Positions 26,640 to 38,693 of a stretch of DNA of 64,000 bases are shown here, piece by piece. Below the pieces are notes generated by a model. It worked only from the letters and a program-made list of their open reading frames with translations, searched no databases and was not told the DNA's origin. The stretch comes from Fasciolopsis buskii (taxonomy: Eukaryota; Platyhelminthes; Trematoda; Plagiorchiida; Fasciolidae). Each line of letters opens with the position of its first letter. Positions within the stretch are counted from its first letter, which is position 1. The DNA is taken from positions 208,014 through 272,013 of the forward strand of contig LUCM01000020.1 in the NCBI GenBank assembly GCA_008360955.1, written 5' to 3'. A program made the translations under genes and the position numbers.

Positions 26640-27268
26640 TTCTTCGTCCTCGGTGTCCTTTTAAAGTAGCCGCATTAAATGTGCGAATATTGATGAGTGC
26701 AGGTCAACAGGAGTGTTTAGCTCGTGCCCCAGAGACCCTAGCCATCGCACCTAAGACTCCAGCTCTGTTATCATACTGACGTCCCTATCTAACCCTTCCG
26801 GGAAGTTTCATCTGCGACTTTAGGAGGGTCCGTTTGGCTGGCGTCGGTGTGGCTCATTGGTGACAGGGATGAGTCTGCACTACTTGAGTGGATCCAGTCC
26901 ATAGCGACTTATGCGTAGTGAGACCTGAAGCTTCAAGCAAAGTCAGACCACGGTAACTGAAAAGCTGGAACTGCTTCCACCCAATGGCATCAACGAACAA
27001 TGGATGCTTATCAAGAATGGTTTTAACTCTGCTGATTTGGTGAGTTGTGGCCTGACCAGTCGAGTGAGGCCATCCTGGATTTCTGTTGAGTCTCTACGCT
27101 TTCATGACGGACGCCAACCTATACGGGATGGTAAAAATTGTAACAATGCCCGACTTAACAAGAGAGATGGCGAGATCTGGTGGTCTCACAGTGCATTACA
27201 GATGGAATTTGCTGCCACCATGGAAAATTCGCCCCAGCTTTTCCACGTCATTCGACGTACCGGTAGGC
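26640..27268 (+). mobile_element. RTE-like LINE fragment with internal losses
   Basis: VAALNVRILMSAGQQECLA at 26669-26725 is the start of the endonuclease. A jump of several hundred bases relative to other copies leads to the linker: SWISVESLRFHDGRQPI (27075-27125), GEIWWS (27171-27188) and MEFAATMEN..QLF..IRRTG up to 27263. It ends exactly where a SINE begins. Confidence 0.75.
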
Positions 27269-27269
27269 A

Positions 27270-27427
27270 AGCACGGCCGACAATGGCCAAGTGGATAAGG
27301 TTGTGGTGTTTGGACGTGAATGTTGCGAATTCGAATCCCCCCACCACGGATAACTTCTCCACTTGGCAGCCCTTTTGGCCGTGGCCCCCTTCCTGAAAAA
27401 TGATGTGCACTCTTGTTTAATTCATAT
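27270..27427 (+). mobile_element. tRNA-derived SINE, copy 2
   Basis: A-box-like TGGCCAAGTGGATAAGG at 27284-27300, B-box-like GAATTCGAATCCC near 27328-27340, then the same body as copy 1 (CTTTTGGCCGTGGCCCCC, CTGAAAAATG) and an AT-rich end. It abuts the LINE linker on its left. Confidence 0.75.
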
Positions 27428-28224
27428 AGGAAATGAAAAGTAAAACAATAAGTGAAACGATCTGGGAATCTGATGATCGCTTATCTACGATAAGCAGCGA
27501 CGTCCTGTACGTTGGGCTAAAACTTTTAAACTAGTTTAGCTGATTTCTAGCACCAGCCCCTGGCACAACAAGACTACACCTTGACGTGGTGTGACAGCTT
27601 ATGTGCTTCCATGATCAAGCGAGCTATACAGGATGGCTTATCTCAAGCTGAAGATCCAATCATGCCTGGAAGGTCAACGGGTAGGGGTCTGACTAAGTAG
27701 TCTCCCGGTCCTCCCAAGTCGGAGGTTGATCTGAGTTGACAACTCGGTCGGAAAAACGAATGAAAGGATAATTGATCCAAGTAGATGAGCTTCCACTCAG
27801 CTACACTCCGCTGCCTTGCGGTCAGGCCCTTGTCAGAACCAAAGGCTTTGGTTGAGAACCCTAATCGTTCTTCTGCTTAGTGGCTGCACTCCCTAGCAGT
27901 ACCCGCCCATCAATCCCCATGAGTTACATGTCTACAAATAATCACATACTGAATCGGTTATCGCACAGGATAATCAGGACCGCGCTGCCCATTACATCGA
28001 GCGCAGGTGGAATGGGTATCGATAAGTATGCTACTGCTCAAAGCATCCTCTCTTTTTCAACCTGTTTCTTCTGTCTCCAACCGAATCTCCTTATCCCTTC
28101 TGCTTACTGATAAAGTCCCCACTGATAACACGCCCGATATTCACCACGGTTCAATGTCTAGAGGTGTGGTAGCCCTCAGTCTGCCAGATCACATTTTCTC
28201 AAGCCTCGTCAGCCCCTAGATCTT

Positions 28225-28297
28225 GCGGTGCTCTCTCAGTCGATAGACCACGGGACTCTTAATCCCAGGGTCATTTGCTCGAGCCCCACTTCGGGTG
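28225..28297 (+). pseudogene. tRNA-Lys(CUU)-like pseudogene inside the RTE 5' region
   Basis: A 73-nt stretch is collinear with eukaryotic tRNA-Lys(CUU) as I remember it: CTCAGTCGATAGACCA D-arm, anticodon arm GGGACTCTTAATCCCAGGGT with CTT in position, and TCGAGCCCCAC in the T arm. The 5' half of the T stem (ATTTG) no longer pairs with CCCAC and the acceptor strands no longer pair, so it should not be a working tRNA. The related minus-strand RTE copy (48.24 kb) lacks it, so it is an insertion or fusion specific to this copy. A truncated SINE head is the alternative. Confidence 0.7.
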
Positions 28298-30775
28298 AAC
28301 TCCTTTGGTTCCTCTAATGTGCGCACTTTAATGCAGGCCAGTCAACAGGCTTGCTTGGCTCTGACAATAGACTCACTTTCGATTGATGTCTGCTGCGTGG
28401 GTGAAACACGAATTCAGGATTCGAGTAGAGTAATTCAGCCAACTGCACCAAACGTCTCGTCAAGATATTTTCTTCGCACTTCAGGAGACGAAGCAGCTCA
28501 AGCTGTGGGTCAACGCGGAGTAGGAATAGTCTTGAGTGAGAAGGCTAAAGCAGCCCTTTTAGATTGGATCCAGGTCAACAGACGCTTGTGCGCCGTGAGA
28601 CTGCAGGGATCAGTCGGCGTCCGGAAACGCAGTTTATTCGTCATCTCGGCATACGCTCCAACAGACTGCAGCACTGACGTGGAGAAAGACCAATTTTATG
28701 ATGACCTCGTCACCCTTGTTCGGAAGAGAAAACGCTTTGACATAGTAGTGGTAGCAGATGACTTTAATGCACAAGTTGGAAAGCTGAGTACATCGGAGTC
28801 CTGTTTAGGTGGGCGATGCGCCTTACCTGCTCAACGAGCAGGCAACGGAGAACGGCTTTTCCAGTTTTGGGCAGACAATAACTTATACCTATCTAGTAGT
28901 AATTTCCGACACAGCGTCGCACGGCGACATGACGCTCCGACTCGACAGGTGCTTTGAGTCACACTGACCAGATGGCAGTAAGCTACCGTTGGCGCGGTTC
29001 TGTCCAGAACTGTAGGTCGTACTGGACCACGAATCGGACCATGCGGTAGTTGTAATGCGATTTTTGCTACGGCTCAAGGGCCATCAACGCAGGCCACAAA
29101 CCGTCAAACGTCTATCTGATTCGGCTGTCCGCAACAGATACGAACAGAAACCATCCGAGGAACTAAAGAACCCGACAAGCAGCGGAGTCAAATTAGGCAG
29201 GTGAAGCATTTGGCAGCAGATTTCGCCAGTGGTCCTAGATCTAGCATTCATCAAAGACACTGGATCTCGCAAGGTTCTTTGGGTTTAACGGGGCAAAATC
29301 GCGAGGTGCCTAACTGCAAGGAAGTGAATAAGGTGCGCCGATAATTGCAGCGTCAATTGACGACAAGCTTCAAGAATGAACGTGAAAATTGATGGGTGGT
29401 TAGGGTTGTCGAAAAGATGGAAGTAGCGGCCACTTCAGGTAACGGCCAAAGACTGTTTAGGCTTATACGTGACACCGTCGGGTGGCGAACCACGGCTAGT
29501 GAAGTCGTGTGTGATAGAAATGGAGAACTCATCGATAGTTAACAACAAAGGCTTGACCGTTGCGATGAACATTTTGAGGATCAGCTTGGCTGGCCGACGG
29601 TTGCAGCTGCGAATCCTTGAGAGGTGTCACTTGAGCCCCTAACGGAAGTGGAAGTAGGGTCGAAGAAGAAGGGAAAGGCAGTCAGTCCTGACGAACTTTC
29701 CCCGGTTCTTTTCAAACTGGGTAGAGAAGCTCTGGTAAAATCCCTTACCTCATTGCTTCATGATATTTGGAACGAGGAACGTAGTCCGTTATCGTGGGGT
29801 AAGCTACTGATTGTACCTATCTTCAAGAAGGAAGTACAAAGTGACTGTAGCAGTCATCGCGGCATTAATTTAAATCCAATAGGTACTAAGGTCTTAGCTT
29901 CGACAATGCTGCGTCGTTTGACACCGATTCGCGAGAGTAACATCCACGAACAACAGGCCGGATTTCGTCCAGGTCGAGGTTGCATCGACCAAATATTCAC
30001 TCTTCGACCGATACTCGAAATGTGCCACACACCGCCGCCTTACGATCGTAGTCTTTCTCGATTTGAAAGGTGCTTTCGACTCAGTGGATCGGACAGCACT
30101 ATTCGGTGCTCTCCACTACAAGGGTATGCCGGCGAACTTCGTAAACCTGTTGCGAGCATTGTACTTGCACACCTATGGTCGCGTGAGGGTATACGGTAAA
30201 CTATCAAGTTCATTCGAAACGACTAGTGGCGTTCGACAAGGGTGTCCCATCTGTCCACTCCTGTTCAACTTCGTCATGGACGAGGTGATGGAATATGCTT
30301 TAGGAGGTCTCCGGGATGCAGGAGTCGAACTGGGAAATGGAGAGACGCTGTTTGACCCAGACTACCACCATGATGATGTCGTGTGCTTTTTCGAGTCCGC
30401 ATACCATGCACAACGGTCACTAGTTGGACTCTCGAGATCGGTCGCTCGGTTTGGCATATGGTTAGTATCCTCAAAGTGCAAAGTGCTGATTGGGGTCCGA
30501 AAGACCCGTCAACTAGTTGGCTGGAGACACTGAATGATATGGTAGTGAACGATGAACGGTGGCGATCGTGTTGTCATTTTCTATCGAATCAGAATGATTA
30601 GAAGAGTGCGTCTGTACAGGTAAACTGCGTTCCGTGTGTTGGCTACAGCAGCATTCTAATCTTTTTCCGCCTGTGTAGTTCCACTCCCTGTTCCCCTTGG
30701 ATATTCACTCTTTCTATAGAAAAATGTAACCCCGGGCAGTGGTCAGTGAGGCTTGCCTTGCTGTTTAACGCTGAA

Positions 30776-30800
30776 CGATGATGATGATGATGATGACGAA
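30776..30800 (+). repeat. ATG/GAT trinucleotide LINE tail
   Basis: CGATGATGATGATGATGATG closes the 3' UTR of the RTE copy. The related minus copy at 52.64 kb ends in ATCATCATCG, the complement, so the trinucleotide tail belongs to the family. Confidence 0.8.
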
Positions 30801-30819
30801 CAGCCCCTGAAGTAGTTAT

Positions 30820-31990
30820 CGAGCTTTACAACACCCTTATCCTCTGGGACGGAGATCCGCGAAGAAATTCAAGCCTCAGGACGCCATATACAGCTGGTTC
30901 GGACGGAGAACTTATTGTTTATTTTTGAAGGAATGGTAATCCAAAAAGCTCTTCGTAACTAAGGGAGGATCGATTATCGCACCCATCGTTACGAAGGGCT
31001 AGTGCAATGAAGGCACCGACTATATGAATGTCAACCTGATCGCGATTGCACCAAACCTGCTCGCGTTTGCCATTCTTCACAGGTTACACAACAAGCGTGA
31101 AAAGCAAACTCGCAAAAACAGGCTGGGCACTGCGTTGGCCGCAGACGTACCGATCAAATTTTTACTTTCCAAGAGGCCAACGGCCATTGTTTTCAGACAT
31201 TCGAGCGGTCTTCGACTCCGCTGATAGGTCAGCACTTTAGCACTGTTTGTTGAGGAATGGAGTACCTAAAAATTACGTGTTGATTCTCAAAGAGTTACAC
31301 CGTCATATCGCGGATCGAATAAAGGCTTACTGAAAGCTTTCGCCACTCTTAGTTGTCTTCTGTGGAGTGTGACAGTTCCGTCAGTAAGAATGTTCTACAT
31401 AACGCCTTGCCTGGTTCAGCAGGTGATGAAGTTGAACTCGTCCAGTGGTATGGTCTTGAAAAGGGATAACGCACAGGCCATTCAGTTCGCGTTGGGCCAC
31501 TTGGGGATTTCGGTACTACGCGCTTCGCACCTATGGAACGTAAAGTATCTCCTCAAGACCTACAGCAGCCCGATGTCAGCAACCTCCCTTGTGGTGATCA
31601 GTTAAATAGTCAATAGCTTTAAACCGCCCGGAGTTCGGTTGCGATTGGCGAAGGTGCTGGGGAGGTGACGTCACAAAGTGCAAAAGACAGAGCGACATTT
31701 GCGAACCTCCAACACTTGCGGCGCCGCCACGACAGCCGGATTTTCCACAAGAGAAGAATGCACAATGTCACAGTTAGCGGTGCTCCGCCTTACGGTTGCC
31801 ATATCTAGTCACTCGACGTTGAGGATGCCAGGCTACTTTCTGTTTTCGACCAACAATGTCTCCCAAGCATTGCTCGAGTCTAGTGAGAAAATCAGGTGAG
31901 CAGTGAGGAAATGCATTGTCTTGTATTGGGTGCAGACAGTCGTTCTCTTGATACTCCCTCTACATTGCCTTCGGTGGCTTGTACACATAC
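30820..31990 (+). mobile_element. RTE-like LINE fragment (RT and C-terminus) of another lineage
   Basis: IIAPIVTKG near 30975-31000, AFAILHRLHNKREKQTRKNRLG around 31065-31130, then a degraded FDSADRSAL (31210-31240), DNAQAIQFALGHLGISV (31470-31515) and the region after RT follow RTE order. It starts directly behind the trinucleotide tail of the preceding RTE copy. Many stops. Confidence 0.7.
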
Positions 31991-32239
31991 TGCCTATGCC
32001 TGCCTATCGTCTACGCTTCCGTGCTCTTTCAGCACATGTTGAGCAAGGTTGAAAGAAGCAACGCGGCAACCAAACTATGGCTTGGCGTGGAGGCATGAAG
32101 ACGTTAGCTTCGGTTTCTGCATCGATGGATGCTTCCCAGGTTCTTGCTGGCAGAACCCATGCCTTGTAAAAACACTGCAACCAAAACGAAAACAAGCATA
32201 CATGGTCGAAATACAAAGAAATTTATAATATTGTTGCCC

Positions 32240-32322
32240 AATATTCTTGGGATCTGGGATACGAACCTCTGATTTCACAGGGGGTGACAGACGCTTAAGC
32301 CACTTGACCACCGCGGGCTGGA
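32240..32322 (-). mobile_element. Second tRNA-like (SINE-like) sequence
   Basis: Read on the minus strand: GCGGTGGTCAAGTGGCTTAAGCG (A-box-like) and GAGGTTCGTATCCCAG (B-box-like) about 25 nt apart, with the spacing of a Pol III internal promoter. It differs from the SINE family at 21, 27 and 51 kb. No good cloverleaf can be drawn by eye. Confidence 0.5.
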
Positions 32323-32369
32323 AGACAAGCAACCTGACATGGGGAAATGCCATGAAGACCTTTACCAGT

Positions 32370-35300
32370 GGACTGTCTCGAGTTGGTTACGATTACCGCT
32401 TTGGCGAGATCTCAGCATGGTGGCTTGGGAGTTCCGGCGATACATTTGAACACCACAGTCAGTGGAAGAATAATTGATCCAAGAAGATGGATATGCACTA
32501 GTCCACCCACCACTACTTTGCGGACAGGTTGCTGTTAAGACCAAAGGCTTGAGTTGAGAATGATAATCGTCCTTTGGTTCAGCGGCTGCACCGCTTAGCA
32601 ATGCCCATCCACACACTTCCGTGAATGGTATCGACACAATAAATTCCATTCCGCATCGGTCTTCGCGCAGACTAATTAATACCACGATGCCCAATGCATC
32701 GAAAGGGATGGGGGTGATAAGTATGTTGCTGCTTACAGTTCCTTCTTTTATTCAACCCGTGTCCTGTCCCCAACCGCCTCTTTTTGCCTCTCCTGCCAAC
32801 CCCTGACTGCACCACCAATGACATGCACGATACTTGCACCGGTTCACTGTCAAATAGTCGTCAGCGATTTTCAATTTGATAGCTCACATTTTCCCAAGCC
32901 CCATCAGCCTCTGAATCTCGGCTATTTTAGCACATGCGTATTCTCATGTAGGCCGGTCAACGGGCACTCGCAATGGACGCACTACCGATCGATGCTTACT
33001 ACATCGGTACAACACGAATTTAAGACCCGAGTAACGGAATTCAAAAGGCCACGCCTTACATCTCATCATATTTCCCCCGCACTTCAAAAGACGAAGCAGG
33101 TCACAATGTGGATCAACGTCGTTCGGATTGAAAGCGCCGCAGTGGTCCTTTGGGACTGGATCTCGGTTAATAGCGCCGTAAGAGTCCATGAGTTGGAAGT
33201 CGACAAGAGAGTTGAGTTAGGCATGGCTTGTTTGTCATCTCGGAATGCGCTCCAACAAACGGAAACAGTGACTCGCAGAACGATGACGAAGTCGTACCTC
33301 TTATTCGTGGAAGCAAACACTGATATTTTAGTGGTAGCAGGTGATTTTAATGCACAAATTGGAAAATATTCTCTCAGCAGTTTGTTCAGGTGGGGTTTGC
33401 ATCTTGCCTGTTTAGCGTAAGGATAACGGGGATAGGCTTCTCCTGTTTCGTGCAGACAATCGTTTGTTCTAATCTGATACGAATTTTCGACCGGGACCGC
33501 GTTGCATAGTGATATGGCGCTCTAAGTCAGGTCAATCATATCGCAGTGAGCTATCGTTAGCACACTTTTGTTCAAAAGTGTAGATCCCGTTAACACATGT
33601 ACGTAGAATCGGACCAAGAATTATTTGTAATACCCATTTTATTGCAGCTTAATGGCCATGAACGTAAACCGCAAACTCGGTTACGCGTTTAGAGTCCGTC
33701 TGATCCAGACGTCTGCATTAGTGAGAACCCAAAACTATCTAATAAGAACTCCATCGAACAGTAATGTTGAGCAGTGTGATCAAATCAAGCAGGCCATACA
33801 CCTGGCAGCAGGTTTCGCATGCGGCTTTCGATCTAATGGCCATTGCAGACACTGTATCTTGCAAGAGTCCATGAGTTTGATGGAACAAAGAGACCAGCTC
33901 CCTAACTGTAAGATATGATATCGACAGCATTAAATGACGATAAGCCATAAGAAGAATCTTGAAAACTGGCGAGTTAAAACACCCGAAGAAATGGAAGCAA
34001 TAGCTGTCTCAGGTAAAAGTAAAAAGATTGCTTGCTCTAATAATGCATGTGGTGCGACACCCATTCGAGAAAGTAACGTCAAAAAACAGTAAGCCGAATT
34101 TGGGCCGCACAGAAAGTGCATCGATGACATTTTCACCCTGCGCCAGCTACTTGAAGTGCACCACAAATCCCTGACAATCATGGTTATTCTTGGTCTGAAG
34201 GGCGAATCGACTCAGTCGATCAGACTATTCAGTGCCCTCCACAGGAACAGTATGCTAGCGCAGTACGTGAACTTCCTGAGACTATTGTACTCGCATCATT
34301 CTGGTCGCGTAACGGTATACGACGAACTATGAAGTTTATTCTAAACGATCAGCGGTGATCAACAAGGTTGCCTCATCTCTTCATTCTTATTCAACTTCGT
34401 CATCAATGAGGTAAAGGAAGATGCTTTAGAAGCTCTTCAGGAGGTTGGTGTCTAGCTGACAAATGGAGAGCTGTGTGACCTAGAATATGCGGACAACTGC
34501 GTGATTGTTCGAGTCTATGGTACATGCGCAGTGGGCATTTGACAGCCTCGCGAGGGTTTTAACCCCGTTCGATATGCTCTTTACACCCTCAAAGCGCAAT
34601 GCGCTGTTAAGGCTTGATGCTTGATGAGGAGCAGCTAACGATTGTTGACCATTTCACTTAACTCGGCAGCTACGTGACGAAGGATGATAGCACAGCAATA
34701 GAGGCGAGTACGCGGGTATGCAAACCTCCAGCGACGTACGCTGGACTTGTGGTGCTCACTTGATATTTCACTGATGTTGAAAGGTCGTGTGCTTTGCTGC
34801 AGTGCGCTAAGTTTTATTTTGTGGTTGAGAGACATAGAGTTTGCTTGCTGAAGACGTTTGTCGCTTGGATGTTTCTGATCATCGGTGTCTGCACGGTACA
34901 TGTTGGATTAGATGATTCGACATTGCAGGTAATATGCACATTAAGATTCGAACTCAAACTTAGTAGACTTCCTTGGTTGGGTCATGTGTTGCGTACAGAG
35001 AACACACGACCACTATTTCGTGCCCTACTTGCCGTTCCGCCAAAAAAATGGAGAAAGCTATGTGAAGGTCAACGGATAGCGTGGCTATGTGGAATGAGAA
35101 AAGATATAGCGGACTTTGGTAAAGTAGATGTCTCATGTCTCCATGGTCGGGGTCCAAAAGTGCGTCACCCAGTTGCTTGGGGACACTGACAGATATGGCA
35201 GGAACAGTGGGGATTGCGTTTTCATTTTCTGCCGAACCAGAATGATTGGAAGCAGGGCTTTTGTGCATTAAGATTGTATTCCGTGTGTTGGCTACTAGGA

Positions 35301-35375
35301 CACGCTTTTCTTTTCTCACCCACATAGATCAACTGCCTGTCCACTTTGCATATTCACTCTTTCTATAGCAACGTT
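32370..35375 (+). mobile_element. Diverged full-span RTE-like LINE copy
   Basis: 5' leader (32370-32815); endonuclease remnants to 33420 with DILVVAGDFNAQIGK near 33325-33366; linker and RT (33430-34500) with diverged ESNVKKQ and GVRQGC regions; then the C-terminal domain LPWLGHVLRTENTRP (34970-35013) and PPKKWRK..EGQRIAW near 35035-35085. The 3' UTR matches the copy ending at 30800 but lacks the trinucleotide tail. All domains are present but full of stops, so this is an old copy. Confidence 0.85.
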
Positions 35376-35379
35376 TGAC

Positions 35380-37240
35380 CTGGTGAGAAAGGTAGAGCAT
35401 GTGTGTGCAAAGTTAGCGAATGCACAAACTTCATTGAACTAATTATGCATTCTGATCATTTCCACGTTCGACGATCGGAGGTGCAGGGATCATCCTGAAA
35501 AATGCGAAAATGCCATCACTTTTTTCTAGGACAGAAGCGTGTGTATGGGTTGTCGATGTCTGCTCGTTGTGCTCATTAATCTGGTCGAAGATCAACACAG
35601 TTGTGATGGCATCGCATTGATTAAGTTAATCGATATGGTGAGCGTTAACGTCGCATGAGAGACTCAATTAATTACGATGGACCAAACTTACCAGTAGGTC
35701 AATCGATCAGTGACTGTTGATCACAGAAGATCAACATAAACGATTTGATTTCGCCTAATCAACGAATGCTTGTCTGCTTAGCTTGGCCTTTCCCATCAGA
35801 GTTAGTGAGAATGGGCGATGGCGACCGAGAGATAGAATCGACTGAAGATCTACAGGTCGGAAAAACGCAAACTGCATCTTTCACCTTCTGCGTTACAAAA
35901 CCCCGCACCACTTGATTCAGTTCATACAGGCAATAATCTAGCACTGGAGCTTTCTTGTACTGTCATTTAGGCCCATGGCATCATCTACTCAAAAACGAAA
36001 AAATAGTGAACAAAGAAGTGAAAAATAACGGGTTAAAAGTGATGCGGAACATAAAAACGGTAGGAGACGTTTGCTCTGGTATCCACCTATCTGTCGTCAA
36101 TATGTTGGGTCGCCGGCCCACTAACTCTAGTGAGGAAAACCAGGTATGATAAACAACAAATTCGTTTACCAGCGGGATGCAAATCGTTGGTATTGGTTTA
36201 TACGCTTAGGATTCGTTGACTAATTTCTTCCATTGTTATTATTTGACCTTCTCATGCGGCTTTTCCGCTCAGCTTACCGACTGACCTAGACACTGACATC
36301 GCCGTATTTGTGTTGACCTTTGGCCAGGGCAACGGATGACGACTAAACATCCACTGTCCCTACAAATAAAACCTCATCAACAAGCAGTGATTTCGAATGG
36401 TGGCAGTATACTATTGAAAACAGTTGATATCCGTCTGATATAAACATGACAACTAAATCCAAACAGAAGAATTTAACAATTGCTCCGTTCCATGTGCACT
36501 GCGAAAAGATTGCCGATGGTAAGAAAAACCTTGTCTTAATTTAAACCAAACTAAGAAGCAGGACATCATTTCGGAACCCTAACCGCTAATGCTGATTTGC
36601 AGGTTAAATTTGTGTCCCTCTGTGGTTTCTATTCCGTATCGTTTTTACCTAAAGCATGGGCAGCACTCACTCAAAAAGGTTCGTTTGGTGAGCAGCTGCG
36701 ATGAGTAACGAAACGGAACTTGGTGAATAAGTAGATGAGAGAAATACTAATCGATATAAAAACAACGCACCAGCAATGTGGATAGCCGGCTGGACTCTGG
36801 AGATGAAAGACGTACAGTGCGTGCACTGATTTGGATCACTAGTTAACTGGGCACGATGATATCCCATTTCCACCACCAACCGTACGTGTGACCACATTCC
36901 GGAAGGGTACCGGAGAAACGTTTCGACGGATGGTGGGTTGAGAGGACTTAGCTTAAGATCGAGCAACCAAATCCAACGCGATTCGCAAAATAAGCACGAT
37001 CCATAAATAAACAGATGCACACAGCGTAATAAGTGTAATGAAAAAAGCAGAGATTTGGTCAGAAGAAAATTAGCGACTACGGAATTCTACTCATGCGACA
37101 TGCCACTCGAACGGAAGGAAAGTTAAAAAAGATCGAAAATTGTCTACATCCGCCGAGTAGTTGGGGGACTTGAATGAGATAGAACTGGAGCAGATCATTT
37201 TTTGTGAATCACGCAAGCCAGAAAAAGAAAGGGGAACAGA
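35380..37240. other. Unassigned region between a LINE and PDSS1 exon 5
   Basis: No exon or element is supported. I searched by eye on the minus strand for the PDSS1 C-terminal exon and did not find it. A short plus-strand ATG frame at 36446-36544 runs into a GTAAGA but the nearest acceptor would give a stop. Confidence 0.5.
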
Positions 37241-37255
37241 TAGAACGAGACTTAC

Positions 37256-37459
37256 ACTTTGGGCTGCGAACAAAACCGGCCCGGTTGCGACACCCATTTG
37301 TAAATCTGCACCACCAGCTGGTTTACCCAAATTTTTCTCATCAGCCACGAAGTCCAGAACATCATCAATCAGCTGGAAAGCCATGCCCAAATGTCGTCCG
37401 AATTCGTAAATGGTTTCAATTAGACTCAAATCGAGGGCAGGTTTCGTCAACATGGCGAC
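37256..37459 (-). CDS. PDSS1: PDSS1 exon with the second aspartate-rich motif (SARM)
   Basis: Carries residues 236-303. After CCATAG|GTC the frame reads VAMLTKPALD, then GRHLGMAFQLIDDVLDF, with DDVLD (residues 267-271, bases 37352-37366) as the second Mg2+-binding motif, followed by GKPAGGADLQMGVATGPVLF, the usual post-SARM segment. The donor is taken as AAAGT|GTAAGT (end 37256, phase 0); a GT two bases upstream is an alternative. The terminal exon(s), about 70 residues in relatives, were not recognised to the left and may lie outside the window or be too short or diverged to see. Confidence 0.92.
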
Positions 37460-38647
37460 CTATGGACAAGGAAAATCGCACGAAAGAAAACTAATTCGCC
37501 AGTACGTGAAACGCTCTGTCCCAAACAAAGAAGTATCGGGTTGAAATGTTTGAAAGAATTGCAACTAGCCAACTTACTCTCACGAAGTTTAAGCAATACC
37601 CTCTCAGCGGTTACCAACTAGAAGCAAGAATAAAGTGTGCTGCCAGATGAGATCAACAGAGAAATGGTGCAATCAGAAGAATCGTCCAGCCTCAATTAGG
37701 ACTGACACTAAGCTGGCACATGAATGTTATATCAACTGTTGCATCTAAACCTTATTTGGTAGGAAAGAATCATAAACAGAACGGTGTTCAAAACGCATAA
37801 AAATTCCTTCATATAAATAAACCCATTTCAAAGCATTCATAGAGAAAACGGTGAAAAAGAAACAGAAATTCTGATTAACTGCAGTGAACGCCGTCGAGGC
37901 AAGCAGCAGCGACTCCTCGGTTTGAACGCTAATAATTAAACGACCACACTTATGCTCAGTCACAAGCGAATAGTGCGGTTCAAGCGCAATTCTTCTCACC
38001 AATTAAACAGTCACTCTTTTGACGAAGAATGACTTTTGTCTGTTATTTAAGTACAACCAATCTACTTTGACTCTGTGTGCTGTTGCCTACTTATCCAAGA
38101 GATGTAAGACCCCTGGCGCATCCCCAAGTTGCGCAGAAGGGGATAGTCACCATTTCGGCTGTTAGCCCTTAATAGAGCATGGTCGTACTGACCGAATAAT
38201 GGATAAGTAGCGGCCATGTAGAAGCCTTAAAGAATTTCCACCCACCAAGCGTTCTCCCTGAAAAGCCCAACCAATTTGCTGGTGACATAGTGGCGTGGAA
38301 ATTGTGGCCAAACAACTAATTAAGGACGCTGTCCCTTGACGAGTTCCACGAGTTCCAGTGCTTCCTAGAAAGGGTACGCGAATCGATCGACTGGTCTCCA
38401 GCTCGTCTTGAACGACCGTGCTGCCTAGTAGGTTGCGTTTGATTGCGCAAAGGCTAAGAAAGCACCATCAAACTAGAGCGACCGCGTGATTTAAGAGCCC
38501 ACAGAAAATGAAGACGGCCGACGTGAACAAAGAGTCTGGAAAAGCTGACATCTGGTCAATTCTGCATAAAAATCAATTTTTGTTATTTCACTCTTGCACT
38601 ATTTTCGTATTATTTTATCACAGTTTTGATGGTACGAGATGATCATC

Positions 38648-38693
<46 letters not shown>

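Larger units (their letters stand above)
27545..30800 (+). mobile_element. Near full-length RTE-like LINE with broken ORF
   Basis: A 5' leader (27545-28224), then an open endonuclease (28295-28957) with NVRTLMQ, VGETRIQD, SAYAPTDC (28646-28669) and DDFNAQVG, where the usual AGDFN glycine is Asp. The linker is degraded; RT runs from 29624 (KAVSPDELSPVLFKLG, IVPIFKKE, QQAGFRPGRGCIDQIFTLRP) through a frameshift to KGAFDSVDR at 30066, SGVRQGCP and a disrupted catalytic box (YHHDD instead of YADD, near 30360-30378). From SKCKVL it jumps near 30490 to the C-terminal PKDPSTSWLETLND. The element ends in a short 3' UTR and an ATG/GAT trinucleotide tail. Confidence 0.9.

Noticed and set aside
36446..36544. 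Plus-strand first exon of an unknown gene (ATG frame ending at GTAAGA)
   Set aside because: The nearest plausible acceptor produces an immediate stop, and the peptide has no recognisable relative.
36667..37020. Minus-strand 117-codon frame as the PDSS1 C-terminal exon
   Set aside because: None of the features expected after the second aspartate-rich motif (a FPE-like start, then an ALxLAxxHxxxA-type helix) is present in any frame.
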